Shown: piece by piece, positions 44,843-54,394 of the stretch
How the letters are laid out: each line of letters starts with the position of its first letter
Numbering within the stretch: position 1 is the first letter of the stretch
Source of the DNA: an uncultured Amylibacter sp.
GTDB lineage: Bacteria > Pseudomonadota > Alphaproteobacteria > Rhodobacterales > Rhodobacteraceae
DNA: 64,000 nt
Direction: 5' to 3'
Assembly (NCBI GenBank): GCA_905181935.1
Contig: CAJIZV010000001.1
Location: 248,001-312,000 of the forward strand
Made by a program: the position numbers and the translations under genes
Notes under the pieces: generated by a model
What the model saw: only the letters and a program-made list of their open reading frames with translations
Databases searched by the model: none
Told to the model about the DNA's origin: nothing

Positions 44843-46354
44843 ATGTCAGACCTTACATATGAAGAACCAAAACCAAAAATTTATTCAGGTGCCAAGGGTG
44901 ACTGGGAATTAGTAATTGGGTTAGAAGTTCACGCACAAGTTGCATCAAAATCTAAATTATTTTCAGGTGCATCAACGCAATTTGGCAATGAACCGAATTT
45001 AAACGTCTCAATGGTTGATGCAGCAATGCCTGGAATGTTACCTGTCATTAATGAATTCTGCGTAGAACAAGCGGTGAGAACTGGGCTTGGCCTTAAAGCC
45101 GCAATAAATTTATATTCTGCGTTTGATCGAAAAAATTACTTTTATCCTGATTTACCTCAAGGTTATCAAATTAGCCAACTTTACCATCCAATTGTTGGTG
45201 AAGGTGAAATTTTAGTAGACATGGAGCCTGGGGTTGCACGCAACGTTAGAGTAGAGAGAATACACTTAGAGCAAGACGCTGGGAAATCTGTGCACGACAT
45301 GGATCCTAATATGTCTTTTGTAGATTTAAACCGTACAGGCGTTGCTTTAATGGAAATTGTATCGATGCCAGACATTCGCAGCCCTGAAGAAGCCGCTGCA
45401 TATGTAACTAAACTGCGGCAAATTTTACGTTATTTAGGGACCTGTGATGGCAACATGCAAAACGGTAACATGCGAGCTGATGTTAACGTTTCAGTCTGCC
45501 CAAGCGGTCAATATGAAAAGTTTCGCGCAACAGGTAATTTTAGTCACCTAGGGACGCGCTGTGAATTAAAAAATATGAATTCAATGCGTTTTATTCAAAT
45601 GGCAATTGATTTTGAAGCACGGAGGCAGATTGCCATCCTAGAAGATGGTGGAACTATTGATCAGGAAACACGCCTCTATGATGCTGATAAAAACGAGACA
45701 CGATCCATGCGATCTAAAGAAGAGGCACATGATTATCGCTACTTTCCTGATCCAGATTTGCTACCTTTAGAAATTGAACAATCTTGGGTAGATGAAATTG
45801 CAGCTAGCTTGCCTGAACTTCCAGATGCAAAAAAAGCACGTTTTGTAATTGAATTTGGGATTACAGAATATGATGCGAGCGTATTGACCGCTGATGCAAT
45901 CGATGCAGACTACTTCGAAACGGTTGCAAAAGGCCGAGATGGTAAACAAGCTGCCAATTGGATAATAAACGAGCTGTTTGGGCGCTTAAATAAAGCAAAT
46001 TTGATTATTTCAGATAGTCCAATTTCTACAAATCAGTTAGGTGCTATTTTAGATCTAATTTCAAAAGGTGACATTTCAGGAAAAATTGCAAAAGATCTTT
46101 TTGAAATTGTCTGGAATGAAGGTGGAGAACCAACCAAAATTGTAGAAATTAGAGGTATGAAGCAGGTTACGGATAGTGGTGCCATCGAGACAGCCGTTGA
46201 TAAAATTATGGCCGATAACCCAGATCAAGTAATAAAAGCTCAAGCAAATCCAAAATTAGCGGGTTGGTTTGTTGGGCAAGTAATGAAGGCAACAGGCGGT
46301 AAGGCAAATCCTAAAGTTGTTAATCAAATCATTGCAAGTAAACTTCACATTTAA
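44843..46354 (+). CDS. gatB: Aspartyl/glutamyl-tRNA amidotransferase subunit B
   Basis: GatB is the kinase subunit of the GatCAB complex that converts Glu-tRNA-Gln (and Asp-tRNA-Asn) to the amidated forms. The N-terminal [19 protein letters not shown] and the block [18 protein letters not shown] are the hallmarks of the GatB cradle domain. A helical YqeY-like tail domain (about 355-503) binds tRNA. At 503 aa it is full length. gatA and gatC are not in the window, as usual for Rhodobacterales. Confidence 0.96.
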   Translation: MSDLTYEEPKPKIYSGAKGDWELVIGLEVHAQVASKSKLFSGASTQFGNEPNLNVSMVDAAMPGMLPVINEFCVEQAVRTGLGLKAAINLYSAFDRKNYFYPDLPQGYQISQLYHPIVGEGEILVDMEPGVARNVRVERIHLEQDAGKSVHDMDPNMSFVDLNRTGVALMEIVSMPDIRSPEEAAAYVTKLRQILRYLGTCDGNMQNGNMRADVNVSVCPSGQYEKFRATGNFSHLGTRCELKNMNSMRFIQMAIDFEARRQIAILEDGGTIDQETRLYDADKNETRSMRSKEEAHDYRYFPDPDLLPLEIEQSWVDEIAASLPELPDAKKARFVIEFGITEYDASVLTADAIDADYFETVAKGRDGKQAANWIINELFGRLNKANLIISDSPISTNQLGAILDLISKGDISGKIAKDLFEIVWNEGGEPTKIVEIRGMKQVTDSGAIETAVDKIMADNPDQVIKAQANPKLAGWFVGQVMKATGGKANPKVVNQIIASKLHI

Positions 46355-46527
46355 AAAAAATTATAAACTTCTGTGAAATTCATAACCTTCTAAAAAAATA
46401 TTCAATAATTGCAACAATAACCATACCATGAAGATACGGGCGAATAATTTTAAAACTTGCACTCTTGATCTGACGCTGTGAGATAGTAATATATGTAAAA
46501 TATAACTGCAGACATTTGGAATAGATT
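46355..46527. other. gatB/DUF4177 intergenic region
   Basis: 173 bp with no gene. It is AT-rich and must carry the promoter of the DUF4177 gene. A GAGATAGTAATATATGT segment near 46480 holds possible -10-like sequence, but no full promoter can be fixed. No terminator hairpin with a T tract is visible after gatB. Confidence 0.35.
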
Positions 46528-46920
46528 ATGGCAAATTTTGAGTACAAAGTGATCCCTGCACCTACTGCTGGTAAAAAAGCAAAAGGTGTGAAAGGTGCAG
46601 ATGGGCGTTTTGCTAATGCATTGGCTGAAGAAATAAATAATTTAGCAAAAATTGGCTGGGAATACTTGCGTTCAGAGAGTCTCCCATCTGTCGAACGTCC
46701 AGGCTTCATGCGCAAACGTCGCGAAGTGTATCAAAATATATTAGTGTTTCGCCGTGAAACTAATCTTGAAGTAGACGCTGAAGTTATTGAAAAAGTTGAA
46801 AGCTTCAACCCATTCAAAAGTTTTTCTGCAAAAAAAGAACCTCTATTTACCAAAGATAATGTTTCACCCACATCAGAGCAGCTAAATCTCTCAGAGAATA
46901 TAGATCTAAAACCAGAATAA
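46528..46920 (+). CDS. DUF4177-domain protein
   Basis: A 130-aa protein whose first about 75 residues form a DUF4177 domain (FEYKVIPAP, then ALAEEINNLAKIGWEYLRSESLP, then ILVFRRE), a short alpha/beta fold of unknown function. The remainder is a charged, low-complexity tail. It is found between gatB and bolA, facing the bolA gene with only 2 bp between the stops. Its role is unknown. Confidence 0.85.
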   Translation: MANFEYKVIPAPTAGKKAKGVKGADGRFANALAEEINNLAKIGWEYLRSESLPSVERPGFMRKRREVYQNILVFRRETNLEVDAEVIEKVESFNPFKSFSAKKEPLFTKDNVSPTSEQLNLSENIDLKPE

Positions 46921-46922
46921 CT

Positions 46923-47177
46923 TTAAGAAGCACCAAGATCCAAAGATAGAGCGTGCAAACCGTCATTAAATTCTGTTTTTAATTGTGACATTACTGCTCG
47001 ATGAGCTGCGACACGTGTCATATTTGCAAATTTAGAAGATCTTATTTTGACATTAAAGTGTGTTTCTCCACCTTCGCGAAAGCCGCCGTGGCCACGGTGA
47101 GATTCGCTATCATCTATAACAATTAACTCGCTAGGATTAAATGCAAGTGTCAAAGCCGTGGTAATTCTTGTTTTCAT
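46923..47177 (-). CDS. bolA: BolA-family protein
   Basis: An 84-aa BolA-type protein, a small regulator that binds [2Fe-2S] clusters together with monothiol glutaredoxins and influences envelope and iron homeostasis. The conserved SHRGHGGFREGGETHFNVKI block, which holds the invariant histidine, lies at about residues 26-45, and HRAVMSQLKTE with the helix-turn-helix-like region follows. Divergent from the J-domain gene over an 89-bp gap. This pairing recurs in Rhodobacterales. Confidence 0.93.
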   Translation of the reverse strand: MKTRITTALTLAFNPSELIVIDDSESHRGHGGFREGGETHFNVKIRSSKFANMTRVAAHRAVMSQLKTEFNDGLHALSLDLGAS

Positions 47178-47266
47178 TTCATTTTCCTTTCAATTACCCC
47201 TTGGCAACAGTCAGGAATATAGTAGTATTTCTTACCTGACTCGGGCAAGAGAATAAAGGACCTAAA

Positions 47267-47911
47267 ATGGCAGACCGGCGCACCATGAATTTTGATTTCG
47301 ACATTTCTGTATCCGCAGATAAGAAAAAACGTGCCCGTACGCGTCGAGGAATGTCGGGCGCATCTGAAACCTCAAAGATGACTTGTCAGCACGCTGAGTG
47401 CCAAGAACCTGGAAAATATCGCGCTCCCTTAAATCCAGACAACTTAGAAGAGTTTCGTTGGTTTTGCTTAGCGCATATCCGCCAATTTAACCAAAAATGG
47501 AATTTCTTTGAAACACATACTGAGGAAGAATTACAAGAACAATTTGCAGCAGATCGTGTTTGGGAACGCAAAACGGAACCCCTAGGAAAACAAACTGCAG
47601 AACAACGTGCATGGGCTCGTTTAGGTATAGAGGATCCTCATCAAGTCTTAGGAGAAAACGCTACTAAAAATCCAGGCAAAGGGGATTCGTTGGGTGGCTC
47701 AAAACGCCTTCCTGCTGACGAACGCAAAGCAATTGATATTTTGGAAGCTAAAGACAATTGGACAAAGCCAGAGTTACGCAAAAAATATAAATCTCTAATT
47801 AAAGAATTACATCCAGACCTAAATGGTGGTGATCGCAGTCAAGAAGAATTTCTCCAAAAAGTTGTTTGGGCATGGGATCAGGTAAAAAACAGTTCTAATT
47901 TTAAAGATTAG
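47267..47911 (+). CDS. J-domain (DnaJ-like) protein
   Basis: A 214-aa protein with a C-terminal J domain (about 160-210). The HPD signature is present (HPDLNGGDRS, His182-Pro-Asp), so it should stimulate an Hsp70 ATPase. The N-terminal two thirds contain a cysteine cluster (CQHAECQEPGKYRAP and FCLAHI, about 40-75) that may bind zinc, and a charged linker. It lacks the Gly/Phe and zinc-finger regions of DnaJ proper. It precedes cobS and is divergent from bolA. Confidence 0.9.
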   Translation: MADRRTMNFDFDISVSADKKKRARTRRGMSGASETSKMTCQHAECQEPGKYRAPLNPDNLEEFRWFCLAHIRQFNQKWNFFETHTEEELQEQFAADRVWERKTEPLGKQTAEQRAWARLGIEDPHQVLGENATKNPGKGDSLGGSKRLPADERKAIDILEAKDNWTKPELRKKYKSLIKELHPDLNGGDRSQEEFLQKVVWAWDQVKNSSNFKD

Positions 47912-47914
47912 GGC

Positions 47915-47940
47915 CTAATACGACCACAAAGTCGCATTAG
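47915..47940 (+). terminator. Possible terminator hairpin after the J-domain gene
   Basis: CTAAT-x-CGAC (47915-47924) pairs with GTCG-x-ATTAG (47931-47940), with one internal mismatch and a six-base loop. It starts 4 bp beyond the stop. Only a short T-poor sequence (CACTTT) follows, so termination is probably weak and read-through to cobS is possible. Confidence 0.45.
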
Positions 47941-48024
47941 CACTTTCCATAAACAGTTTGCGTACTATTTTGCATTTTAAGAACAGCTTGATTTAACATC
48001 AAGCCATATCAAAGGATTATTCAC

Positions 48025-48996
48025 ATGGCAGACGGCACTTTGGACATCGGACAACCTACCGTAAAATACTCAGTTAGGGATCTGTTTGGAATCGACAGTG
48101 ACATGGAAGTGATGGGCTTTCCTGAGAGTTCAGATCGTGTGCCTGATATCGATAGTACCTACAAGTTTGATCACGATACAACATTAGCCATATTAGCTGG
48201 CTACACATATAATCGTCGTGTTATGATCCAAGGGTACCACGGAACAGGCAAGTCAACTCACATCGAACAAATTGGTGCACGTCTCAATTGGCCTACTGTG
48301 CGCGTAAATTTGGATAGTCATATTTCTCGAATAGATTTAATAGGAAAAGACGCTATTAAATTAGTAGACGGGAAGCAGGTTACTGAATTCCAAGAAGGCA
48401 TATTACCATGGGCATTGCGAAATCCAGTTGCAATTGTGTTTGACGAATATGATGCAGGTCGAGCTGACGTAATGTTTGTTATCCAACGTGTTTTGGAGGT
48501 AGATGGAAAGTTAACCTTACTTGATCAAAATAAGGTAATTTCACCCCACCCATCATTTCGCTTATTTGCGACAGCAAATACTGTAGGTCTAGGTGATACA
48601 ACTGGATTGTATCATGGCACACAGCAAATCAACCAAGGCCAGATGGATAGATGGTCAATTGTATCCACCTTAAATTATCTACCACATGCACAAGAAACAG
48701 AAATAGTTACTGCTAAAAATCCAGGTACAGATGTTGAGATGATTGGTCGAATGGTGACAGTTGCCGAATTGACGCGAAATGCATTTATGAATGGTGATAT
48801 TTCAACAGTAATGTCACCACGTACAGTAATTGCATGGGCTCAGAATACAAATATATTTAAAGATGTAGGCTTTGCCTTCCGTTTAACATTTTTAAATAAG
48901 TGCGACGAACTAGAGCGTGAAACGGTTGCAGAATTTTACCAACGCCTCTTTGACGAAGAACTTCCTGAAAGTGCCGCATCCGTAAGTCTGGGTTAA
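48025..48996 (+). CDS. cobS: Cobaltochelatase subunit CobS
   Basis: AAA+ ATPase subunit of the aerobic CobNST cobalt chelatase, which inserts cobalt into hydrogenobyrinate diamide. The 323-aa protein carries the Walker [10 protein letters not shown] at about 69-77, Walker [11 protein letters not shown] near 145, and a sensor region with [11 protein letters not shown]. It is coupled to cobT by TAATG. cobN and the rest of the cobalamin pathway are not in the window. Confidence 0.94.
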   Translation: MADGTLDIGQPTVKYSVRDLFGIDSDMEVMGFPESSDRVPDIDSTYKFDHDTTLAILAGYTYNRRVMIQGYHGTGKSTHIEQIGARLNWPTVRVNLDSHISRIDLIGKDAIKLVDGKQVTEFQEGILPWALRNPVAIVFDEYDAGRADVMFVIQRVLEVDGKLTLLDQNKVISPHPSFRLFATANTVGLGDTTGLYHGTQQINQGQMDRWSIVSTLNYLPHAQETEIVTAKNPGTDVEMIGRMVTVAELTRNAFMNGDISTVMSPRTVIAWAQNTNIFKDVGFAFRLTFLNKCDELERETVAEFYQRLFDEELPESAASVSLG

Positions 48997-50858
48997 TGAA
49001 AAATCCAAACGATAACCCTGCTGACCCATTTAAAAAAGCACTTGCGGAAGCAACACGAGCAATGGCAGCCAATGGTGATTTGGCTGTTGCATATTCAATA
49101 GATCCACCTGGTCTATCAAATGACACGGCACGACTTCCCCAAGTAAGCCGCCGAATGACCCGCCAAGAAGTTTTATTGGCGCGCGGGACTGCTGATGCGT
49201 ATGCCTTACGTACAAGATTTCATAATGAAAGCATTCATAACCGCTATATGCCTGACGGGAATGAAGCTCGTGAGATATATGAAGTTATGGCCACCGCTCG
49301 CTGTGAAGCCGTGGGGGCTCGCGCTATGCCTGGCACAGCAGGTAATATAGAAGCCAAATTAGAGGCTGAAGCTTTAGTATTAGGTTATGATAAAGTAACC
49401 TCATTCAAAGAAGTTCCTATGCCAACGGCTCTATCATATTATTTGCGACAAGTTGCGACTGGACGAGAAATGCCTTCAGCAGTTAACAACGCATTAAGCC
49501 AATGGAAGACCACAATCGAGGAGAGATCAGGCAAGACTTTCGATGACATTGGTAGTAAAATGACTGATCAAACTGAGTTTGCACGTTTTGCGCGTCAGTT
49601 AATTGATGATTTAGGATACGGTGATCAACTTGGGAATGATCCTGACGATACTAGTTCGAATGAAGATGCAGAAGAAGCAGAAAACCAACCAGAAGATGCA
49701 TCTGATCCAGATACAGATGCAGGTGACACTTCAGATGAGGACGAAGACCAGCAAGAACAGTCTGATGACACCGAGCAATCCATGGATCAACAACAAGCAC
49801 AAATTTCTATGGATGAAAGTGAGGAAAGTTCTGATGCACAAGAAGCAGATGCACCAGACGGTGAGCCTCCAATTGCGCCACCAGTACCACCTGTTTCTGA
49901 TGCTGATCCAAATTATAAAGTTTTCTCTACACAATTCGATGAAGAAGTTTTAGCAGAGGATTTAGCATCAGCTGTTGAATTGGAACGCTTGCGTGCTTAC
50001 TTAGATCAACAATTAGAACCCTTGAAGGGCGCAGTGTCACGCTTAGCAAACAAACTACAGCGGCGATTACAAGCACAACAAAATCGTTCTTGGTCCTTTG
50101 ATATGGAAGAAGGTTTGTTGGATGCAGGTAGACTAGCTCGTATAATTTCAAATCCAACGACACCTCTTTCGTTCAAAGTTGAAAAAGATACAGAGTTTCG
50201 TGATACTGTTGTAACAATTCTGTTAGATAACTCTGGCTCAATGCGTGGTCGCCCAATTTCGATTGCAGCTATATGTGCAGATGTTTTGGCACGAACTTTA
50301 GAACGCTGTCAGGTAAAATGTGAAATCTTAGGTTTTACGACACGAACCTGGAAGGGTGGACAAAGTCGTGAGGATTGGCTGCAAAACGGTCGCCCTGAGT
50401 GCCCAGGTCGCTTAAATGATCTTCGACACATAATTTATAAAGATGCTGATGCTCCATGGCGCCGGTCTCGTCCCAATTTAGGGCTAATGATGAAAGAAGG
50501 CTTACTAAAAGAAAACATAGATGGTGAGGCACTTGAGTGGGCACATAAACGTATGATGGCTCGTCCAGAAGCACGTCGAATTTTAATGGTTATTTCAGAC
50601 GGTGCGCCCGTAGATGATAGTACACTATCAGTCAATTCTGCTGCATACCTTGAGAAGCATCTTCGTGATGTTATTACAATGATTGAGAAGCGCAGTGCAG
50701 TAGAATTGACCGCTATTGGTATTGGTCACGATGTGACAAGATATTATGAACGCGCTGTGACAATAACGGATGCAGAGCAGTTAGCTGGTGCAATAACAGA
50801 GCAGTTAGCTGGGCTGTTTGATAATGATCCACGCGTATCAAAACGTCAGGCAAGATAA
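48996..50858 (+). CDS. cobT: Cobaltochelatase subunit CobT
   Basis: The 620-aa partner of CobS, forming the two-ring AAA+ motor of the chelatase. After an N-terminal region comes a strongly acidic low-complexity linker (about residues 210-290, Asp/Glu/Gln-rich) and then a C-terminal von Willebrand A domain (about 400-600). That domain's MIDAS motif DNSGSMRG is near residue 410. Acidic linkers before the vWA domain are normal for CobT. It begins in a TAATG overlap with cobS and ends in one with pepP. Confidence 0.94.
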   Translation: MKNPNDNPADPFKKALAEATRAMAANGDLAVAYSIDPPGLSNDTARLPQVSRRMTRQEVLLARGTADAYALRTRFHNESIHNRYMPDGNEAREIYEVMATARCEAVGARAMPGTAGNIEAKLEAEALVLGYDKVTSFKEVPMPTALSYYLRQVATGREMPSAVNNALSQWKTTIEERSGKTFDDIGSKMTDQTEFARFARQLIDDLGYGDQLGNDPDDTSSNEDAEEAENQPEDASDPDTDAGDTSDEDEDQQEQSDDTEQSMDQQQAQISMDESEESSDAQEADAPDGEPPIAPPVPPVSDADPNYKVFSTQFDEEVLAEDLASAVELERLRAYLDQQLEPLKGAVSRLANKLQRRLQAQQNRSWSFDMEEGLLDAGRLARIISNPTTPLSFKVEKDTEFRDTVVTILLDNSGSMRGRPISIAAICADVLARTLERCQVKCEILGFTTRTWKGGQSREDWLQNGRPECPGRLNDLRHIIYKDADAPWRRSRPNLGLMMKEGLLKENIDGEALEWAHKRMMARPEARRILMVISDGAPVDDSTLSVNSAAYLEKHLRDVITMIEKRSAVELTAIGIGHDVTRYYERAVTITDAEQLAGAITEQLAGLFDNDPRVSKRQAR

Positions 50859-52660
50859 TGTTTCAAACGTTTAATGCCAAAACTACACCTGATACTGGGA
50901 AGTTACGGCTTGAGGCGTTACGTACCAAGATGGCAGAAATCCATGTTGATGGCTTTTTAATTCCAAGGTCTGATACTCACATGGGCGAATATGTATCGGC
51001 ACGTGATCGGCGTTTAGAATGGTTAACCAGCTTTACAGGTAGTGCAGGATATTGCGCTGTTTTTAATAAATGCGCTCTACTGTTTGTTGATGGGCGATAT
51101 ACATTACAGGCAACTGACCAAATCGATACAAATATCTTTGAAATTCAAAATATTCCTAACGATAAATTAACTGATTGTATTAATACTGCACTATCGAGTG
51201 GTGGGAAATTTGCATATGATCCTTGGTTACATACTGAGGCACAAATCGAAAAAATTATATCTTCAATACATAATGACATAATACTATTAGAAGTTGAGAA
51301 CCTAATCGATGCCATTTGGATTGATCAGCCTGATTCTCCACTTAACTTAATGACACCACATTCACTAAAGTATGCTGGAATACATCACAGCAAAAAATTA
51401 AAAGATATCGGGAAAGAATTGACTGATACGGGCCAATCTCATGTAGTTTTGACTCAACCTGATAGTATTGCATGGGCGTTAAATACCAGAGGTACAGATT
51501 TAGGCCAAACTCCAGTTGCCTTATGCTTTGCAACTGTAGCAGCAGATGGCAGGGTAAATTTGTTTATTAACCTACAAAAGGTCAATGATGAGTTGCGAGA
51601 TCACTTAGGATCAGATGTAATAATAAATGATGTTTCAAATTTTAGCCTATACCTTGAATCCCTTACTGGTTCAGTGCGGATAGATCCCCAGACGGCTCCT
51701 ATTGCAATAAAAAATATTCTTGAAAATGCCAATATTTCAGTAGTGGCTGGAGCAGATCCAACCATATTAGCTAAAGCTTGCAAAAACAAAACTGAACTGG
51801 ATGGTTGTATTAAGGCACATATTCGGGATGGTGCTGCTGTTGTTGAGTTTTTAAGTGAATTAAAAAACTTAGACACTAATTTAAAAATAAGTGAAATTGA
51901 TTTAGTAAAAAACTTAGAAAACAAACGTATTGCTACCGGAAAATTAAAAAATATTTCTTTTGATACAATCTGTGGTTCTGGCCCAAACGGGGCAATAGTT
52001 CATTATCGTGTAAACACAAGCACTAACCGCACTATATCAACAGGTGACGTATTGCTTATAGATAGTGGTGGACAGTATTTGGATGGTACAACCGACATCA
52101 CTCGAACTATTGCAATAGGTTCAGTACCCATAGAAACCGTTCGATTAAATACCTTAGTATTAAAAGGAATGATAGCTATCTCTTGTTTGCGCTTTCCAAA
52201 AGGTTTGGCAGGACGTGACATAGATGCTATAGCTCGGCAAGCCTTATGGTCAGTTGGACTAGATTTTGATCATGGGACTGGACATGGAGTAGGGTCATTT
52301 TTATCTGTTCACGAAGGTCCTCATGGTATTTCGCGACACAATCAAGTGCCATTTGAGCCTGGTATGATAATATCGAACGAACCAGGCTATTACGAAGAAG
52401 GCCATTTTGGAATACGAATAGAAAACCTAATTTATGTAAAAAAAGCTACTAATTCAAAAGATACTAATTCTCGTGAAATGTTAAAATTTGAAACTCTTAC
52501 ATTAGCCCCTATTGACCAAACGTTGATAGACATCAGCTTATTAAGCCATCAAGAGCGTAAATGGATCAATGATTATCATGCAAACGTATTAGAAAAACTG
52601 TACGATTTAGTTAGCGGTAGCGCTAAGAAATGGTTAAATTTAGCTTGCGCACCACTATAA
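50858..52660 (+). CDS. pepP: Xaa-Pro aminopeptidase (M24B)
   Basis: A 600-aa metallopeptidase that removes N-terminal residues preceding proline. It has two creatinase-type N-terminal domains (about 1-310, LIPRSDTHMGEYVSARDRR near 37) and a C-terminal pita-bread catalytic domain. The metal ligands are in LLIDSGGQYLDGTTDITRT (Asp pair) near 400, GHGVGSFLSVHEGPH (His) near 485, and the later SNEPGYYEEGHFGIRIEN (Glu pair). This long three-domain form is the usual alphaproteobacterial one. Coupled to cobT by TAATG. Confidence 0.93.
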   Translation: MFQTFNAKTTPDTGKLRLEALRTKMAEIHVDGFLIPRSDTHMGEYVSARDRRLEWLTSFTGSAGYCAVFNKCALLFVDGRYTLQATDQIDTNIFEIQNIPNDKLTDCINTALSSGGKFAYDPWLHTEAQIEKIISSIHNDIILLEVENLIDAIWIDQPDSPLNLMTPHSLKYAGIHHSKKLKDIGKELTDTGQSHVVLTQPDSIAWALNTRGTDLGQTPVALCFATVAADGRVNLFINLQKVNDELRDHLGSDVIINDVSNFSLYLESLTGSVRIDPQTAPIAIKNILENANISVVAGADPTILAKACKNKTELDGCIKAHIRDGAAVVEFLSELKNLDTNLKISEIDLVKNLENKRIATGKLKNISFDTICGSGPNGAIVHYRVNTSTNRTISTGDVLLIDSGGQYLDGTTDITRTIAIGSVPIETVRLNTLVLKGMIAISCLRFPKGLAGRDIDAIARQALWSVGLDFDHGTGHGVGSFLSVHEGPHGISRHNQVPFEPGMIISNEPGYYEEGHFGIRIENLIYVKKATNSKDTNSREMLKFETLTLAPIDQTLIDISLLSHQERKWINDYHANVLEKLYDLVSGSAKKWLNLACAPL

Positions 52661-52662
52661 AA

Positions 52663-54333
52663 CTATGAGTGTTCTTCTTTTGAAGTATCAAACAAAGCCT
52701 TATTAAAAGTTTTCAGGGCATCAAGATAATATAATACTCCACTTATTTCTGGTACTTTTTTTTCTTTGCCAAGAGTTACAACTGGGAGAAATTTGTATTT
52801 ACCATTCATAAATATAGGCATTGCCGTTTCTAAATTTGCACCAATGTCTAAATACCGCCCTTGTTCTACCATTTTCCACAACCTTTTATGTGATCCTGCC
52901 TTAATCGCTTTGGGTTCATGCATAATTGATGCAACTTTGTATTTAACCAATAAATAGTTATGTGGCCCCTCTGCAAGATGAACACCTCTTCGCTCTAATT
53001 GTGTTAAGAAAAAAGATCTATGAACCATTTTACTCGTAAAAGCTGTAGCTATAGAGACAGCCACCATAACTGCCAATCCAGCTTGCCAATCGCCAGTTAG
53101 TTCAATCACAATTAGAATAGTAGAAATGGGAGCACCCAAAACAGCGGCTGCAACAGCACCCATTCCCGATAAAGCGTAGAGGGTTTCATCTCCTTGCACT
53201 GACGGAAAAATAGAAACTGCTACCCAACCAAACGATAAACCAGTCAATGCACCTAGCATAAGGGATGGAGAAAAAATACCTCCCCCCATACGTCCAGACA
53301 AGGTTATGACAACCGCCAAACTTTTGGCAAATGCAAACATAATTGCAGTCCATAATAATAGCTCACCAGTTAAGGCATCAGACATAGTTTCATAACCAAC
53401 ACCAATAATATGTGGAAATTTTAATGCAATTAAACCTAAAAGAGTACCCGCAAAAGCAGGCCGCAAAAAATTAGGAATTAACCATTTTTTTTGAATTTTA
53501 TCACCAAGTGTCTCAGCCCAAAAAACTGATTTAATCAAGCTTACGGCAACAAATGCTGAGACTATGCCTAATATCAGATGTGCTGGTAACTCGATGTAAA
53601 AATCTTGTGTGTGAACCGGTAAAGTGAACTCTGTTACATTTCCAAAGTACAATCTGCTAACCACGGTACCCGCAACAGAGGCAATCAAAATTGGAGCTAA
53701 CGCTTGAACTGCATAGTGGCGTAAAACTACTTCAAGAGCAAATAATGCTCCTGCTAATGGAGCATTAAAAGATGCAGAAACAGCTGCTGCAACGGCACAA
53801 CCCATAAGATTACGCCCAGTAATTCCATCAGCATTAATCCATCGTGATACTTTGGAAGAAATCAATGAGCCTAGAAGGACAACAGGGCCTTCACGTCCCG
53901 TTGATCCACCCGTTGAAAGGGTGATCACAGAAGCTAGGCTTGATGCAAGCCCTGCTCGCCCCTCAACTCTTCCTTCATAAAGTGCTGCCCCTTCAATGAC
54001 GTGCCCCATTGACCTTGCTCGGCCATCTTTAGTAAAAAAATGTAGTATAATTCCAATAAGGAGGCCTCCAAAAATTGGAATCCCCACTACTATAAACCAA
54101 GGTAACTCTTCAACTACTGAAGTTAACGCCTCACCACTTTCACCATAAAATAGTGTCTGAAAATATGTTACTGTGAGGCGAAATCCTAATGTTGCAAAAC
54201 CAGAAGCTATTCCAATCATTAGAGCAATTAGCCAAAATTGCATTTGGTTCAAGCCATGCTTCTTTATAGTCTTAAATGGTTGTGACAATGATCGTATAAA
54301 ACTACTTAAAACTGTATTTTTATCACTGCTCAA
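52663..54333 (-). CDS. ClC-family chloride channel/transporter
   Basis: A 556-aa membrane protein with the ClC core in about residues 30-440. Signatures visible are the selectivity/gate motif GGSTGREGPVV (with the gating glutamate) and GGGIFSPSLMLGALTG. The C-terminal about 110 residues resemble a CBS-type regulatory region (VASIMHEPKAIKAG onward), but the repeat is short, so a complete CBS pair is doubtful. It may be a Cl-/H+ exchanger or a channel. It ends 2 bp from the pepP stop and is divergent from the GlcD-like gene. Confidence 0.9.
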   Translation of the reverse strand: MSSDKNTVLSSFIRSLSQPFKTIKKHGLNQMQFWLIALMIGIASGFATLGFRLTVTYFQTLFYGESGEALTSVVEELPWFIVVGIPIFGGLLIGIILHFFTKDGRARSMGHVIEGAALYEGRVEGRAGLASSLASVITLSTGGSTGREGPVVLLGSLISSKVSRWINADGITGRNLMGCAVAAAVSASFNAPLAGALFALEVVLRHYAVQALAPILIASVAGTVVSRLYFGNVTEFTLPVHTQDFYIELPAHLILGIVSAFVAVSLIKSVFWAETLGDKIQKKWLIPNFLRPAFAGTLLGLIALKFPHIIGVGYETMSDALTGELLLWTAIMFAFAKSLAVVITLSGRMGGGIFSPSLMLGALTGLSFGWVAVSIFPSVQGDETLYALSGMGAVAAAVLGAPISTILIVIELTGDWQAGLAVMVAVSIATAFTSKMVHRSFFLTQLERRGVHLAEGPHNYLLVKYKVASIMHEPKAIKAGSHKRLWKMVEQGRYLDIGANLETAMPIFMNGKYKFLPVVTLGKEKKVPEISGVLYYLDALKTFNKALFDTSKEEHS

Positions 54334-54394
54334 ACGCTTAACCCTTTAATTACTATAATCTCTAAGTTAACCTTTATAAAAGTTGGAGATCATT

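Noticed and set aside
44659-44862. 67-codon open frame before gatB
   Set aside because: It runs across the gatB promoter, palindrome and ribosome site and has a random-looking composition.
48025-50858. cobS-cobT as part of a local cobalamin cluster or of a new AAA+/vWA defence pair
   Set aside because: Both proteins match CobS/CobT closely in motifs and architecture, and these genes commonly lie apart from cobN in Rhodobacterales. No defence genes are nearby.
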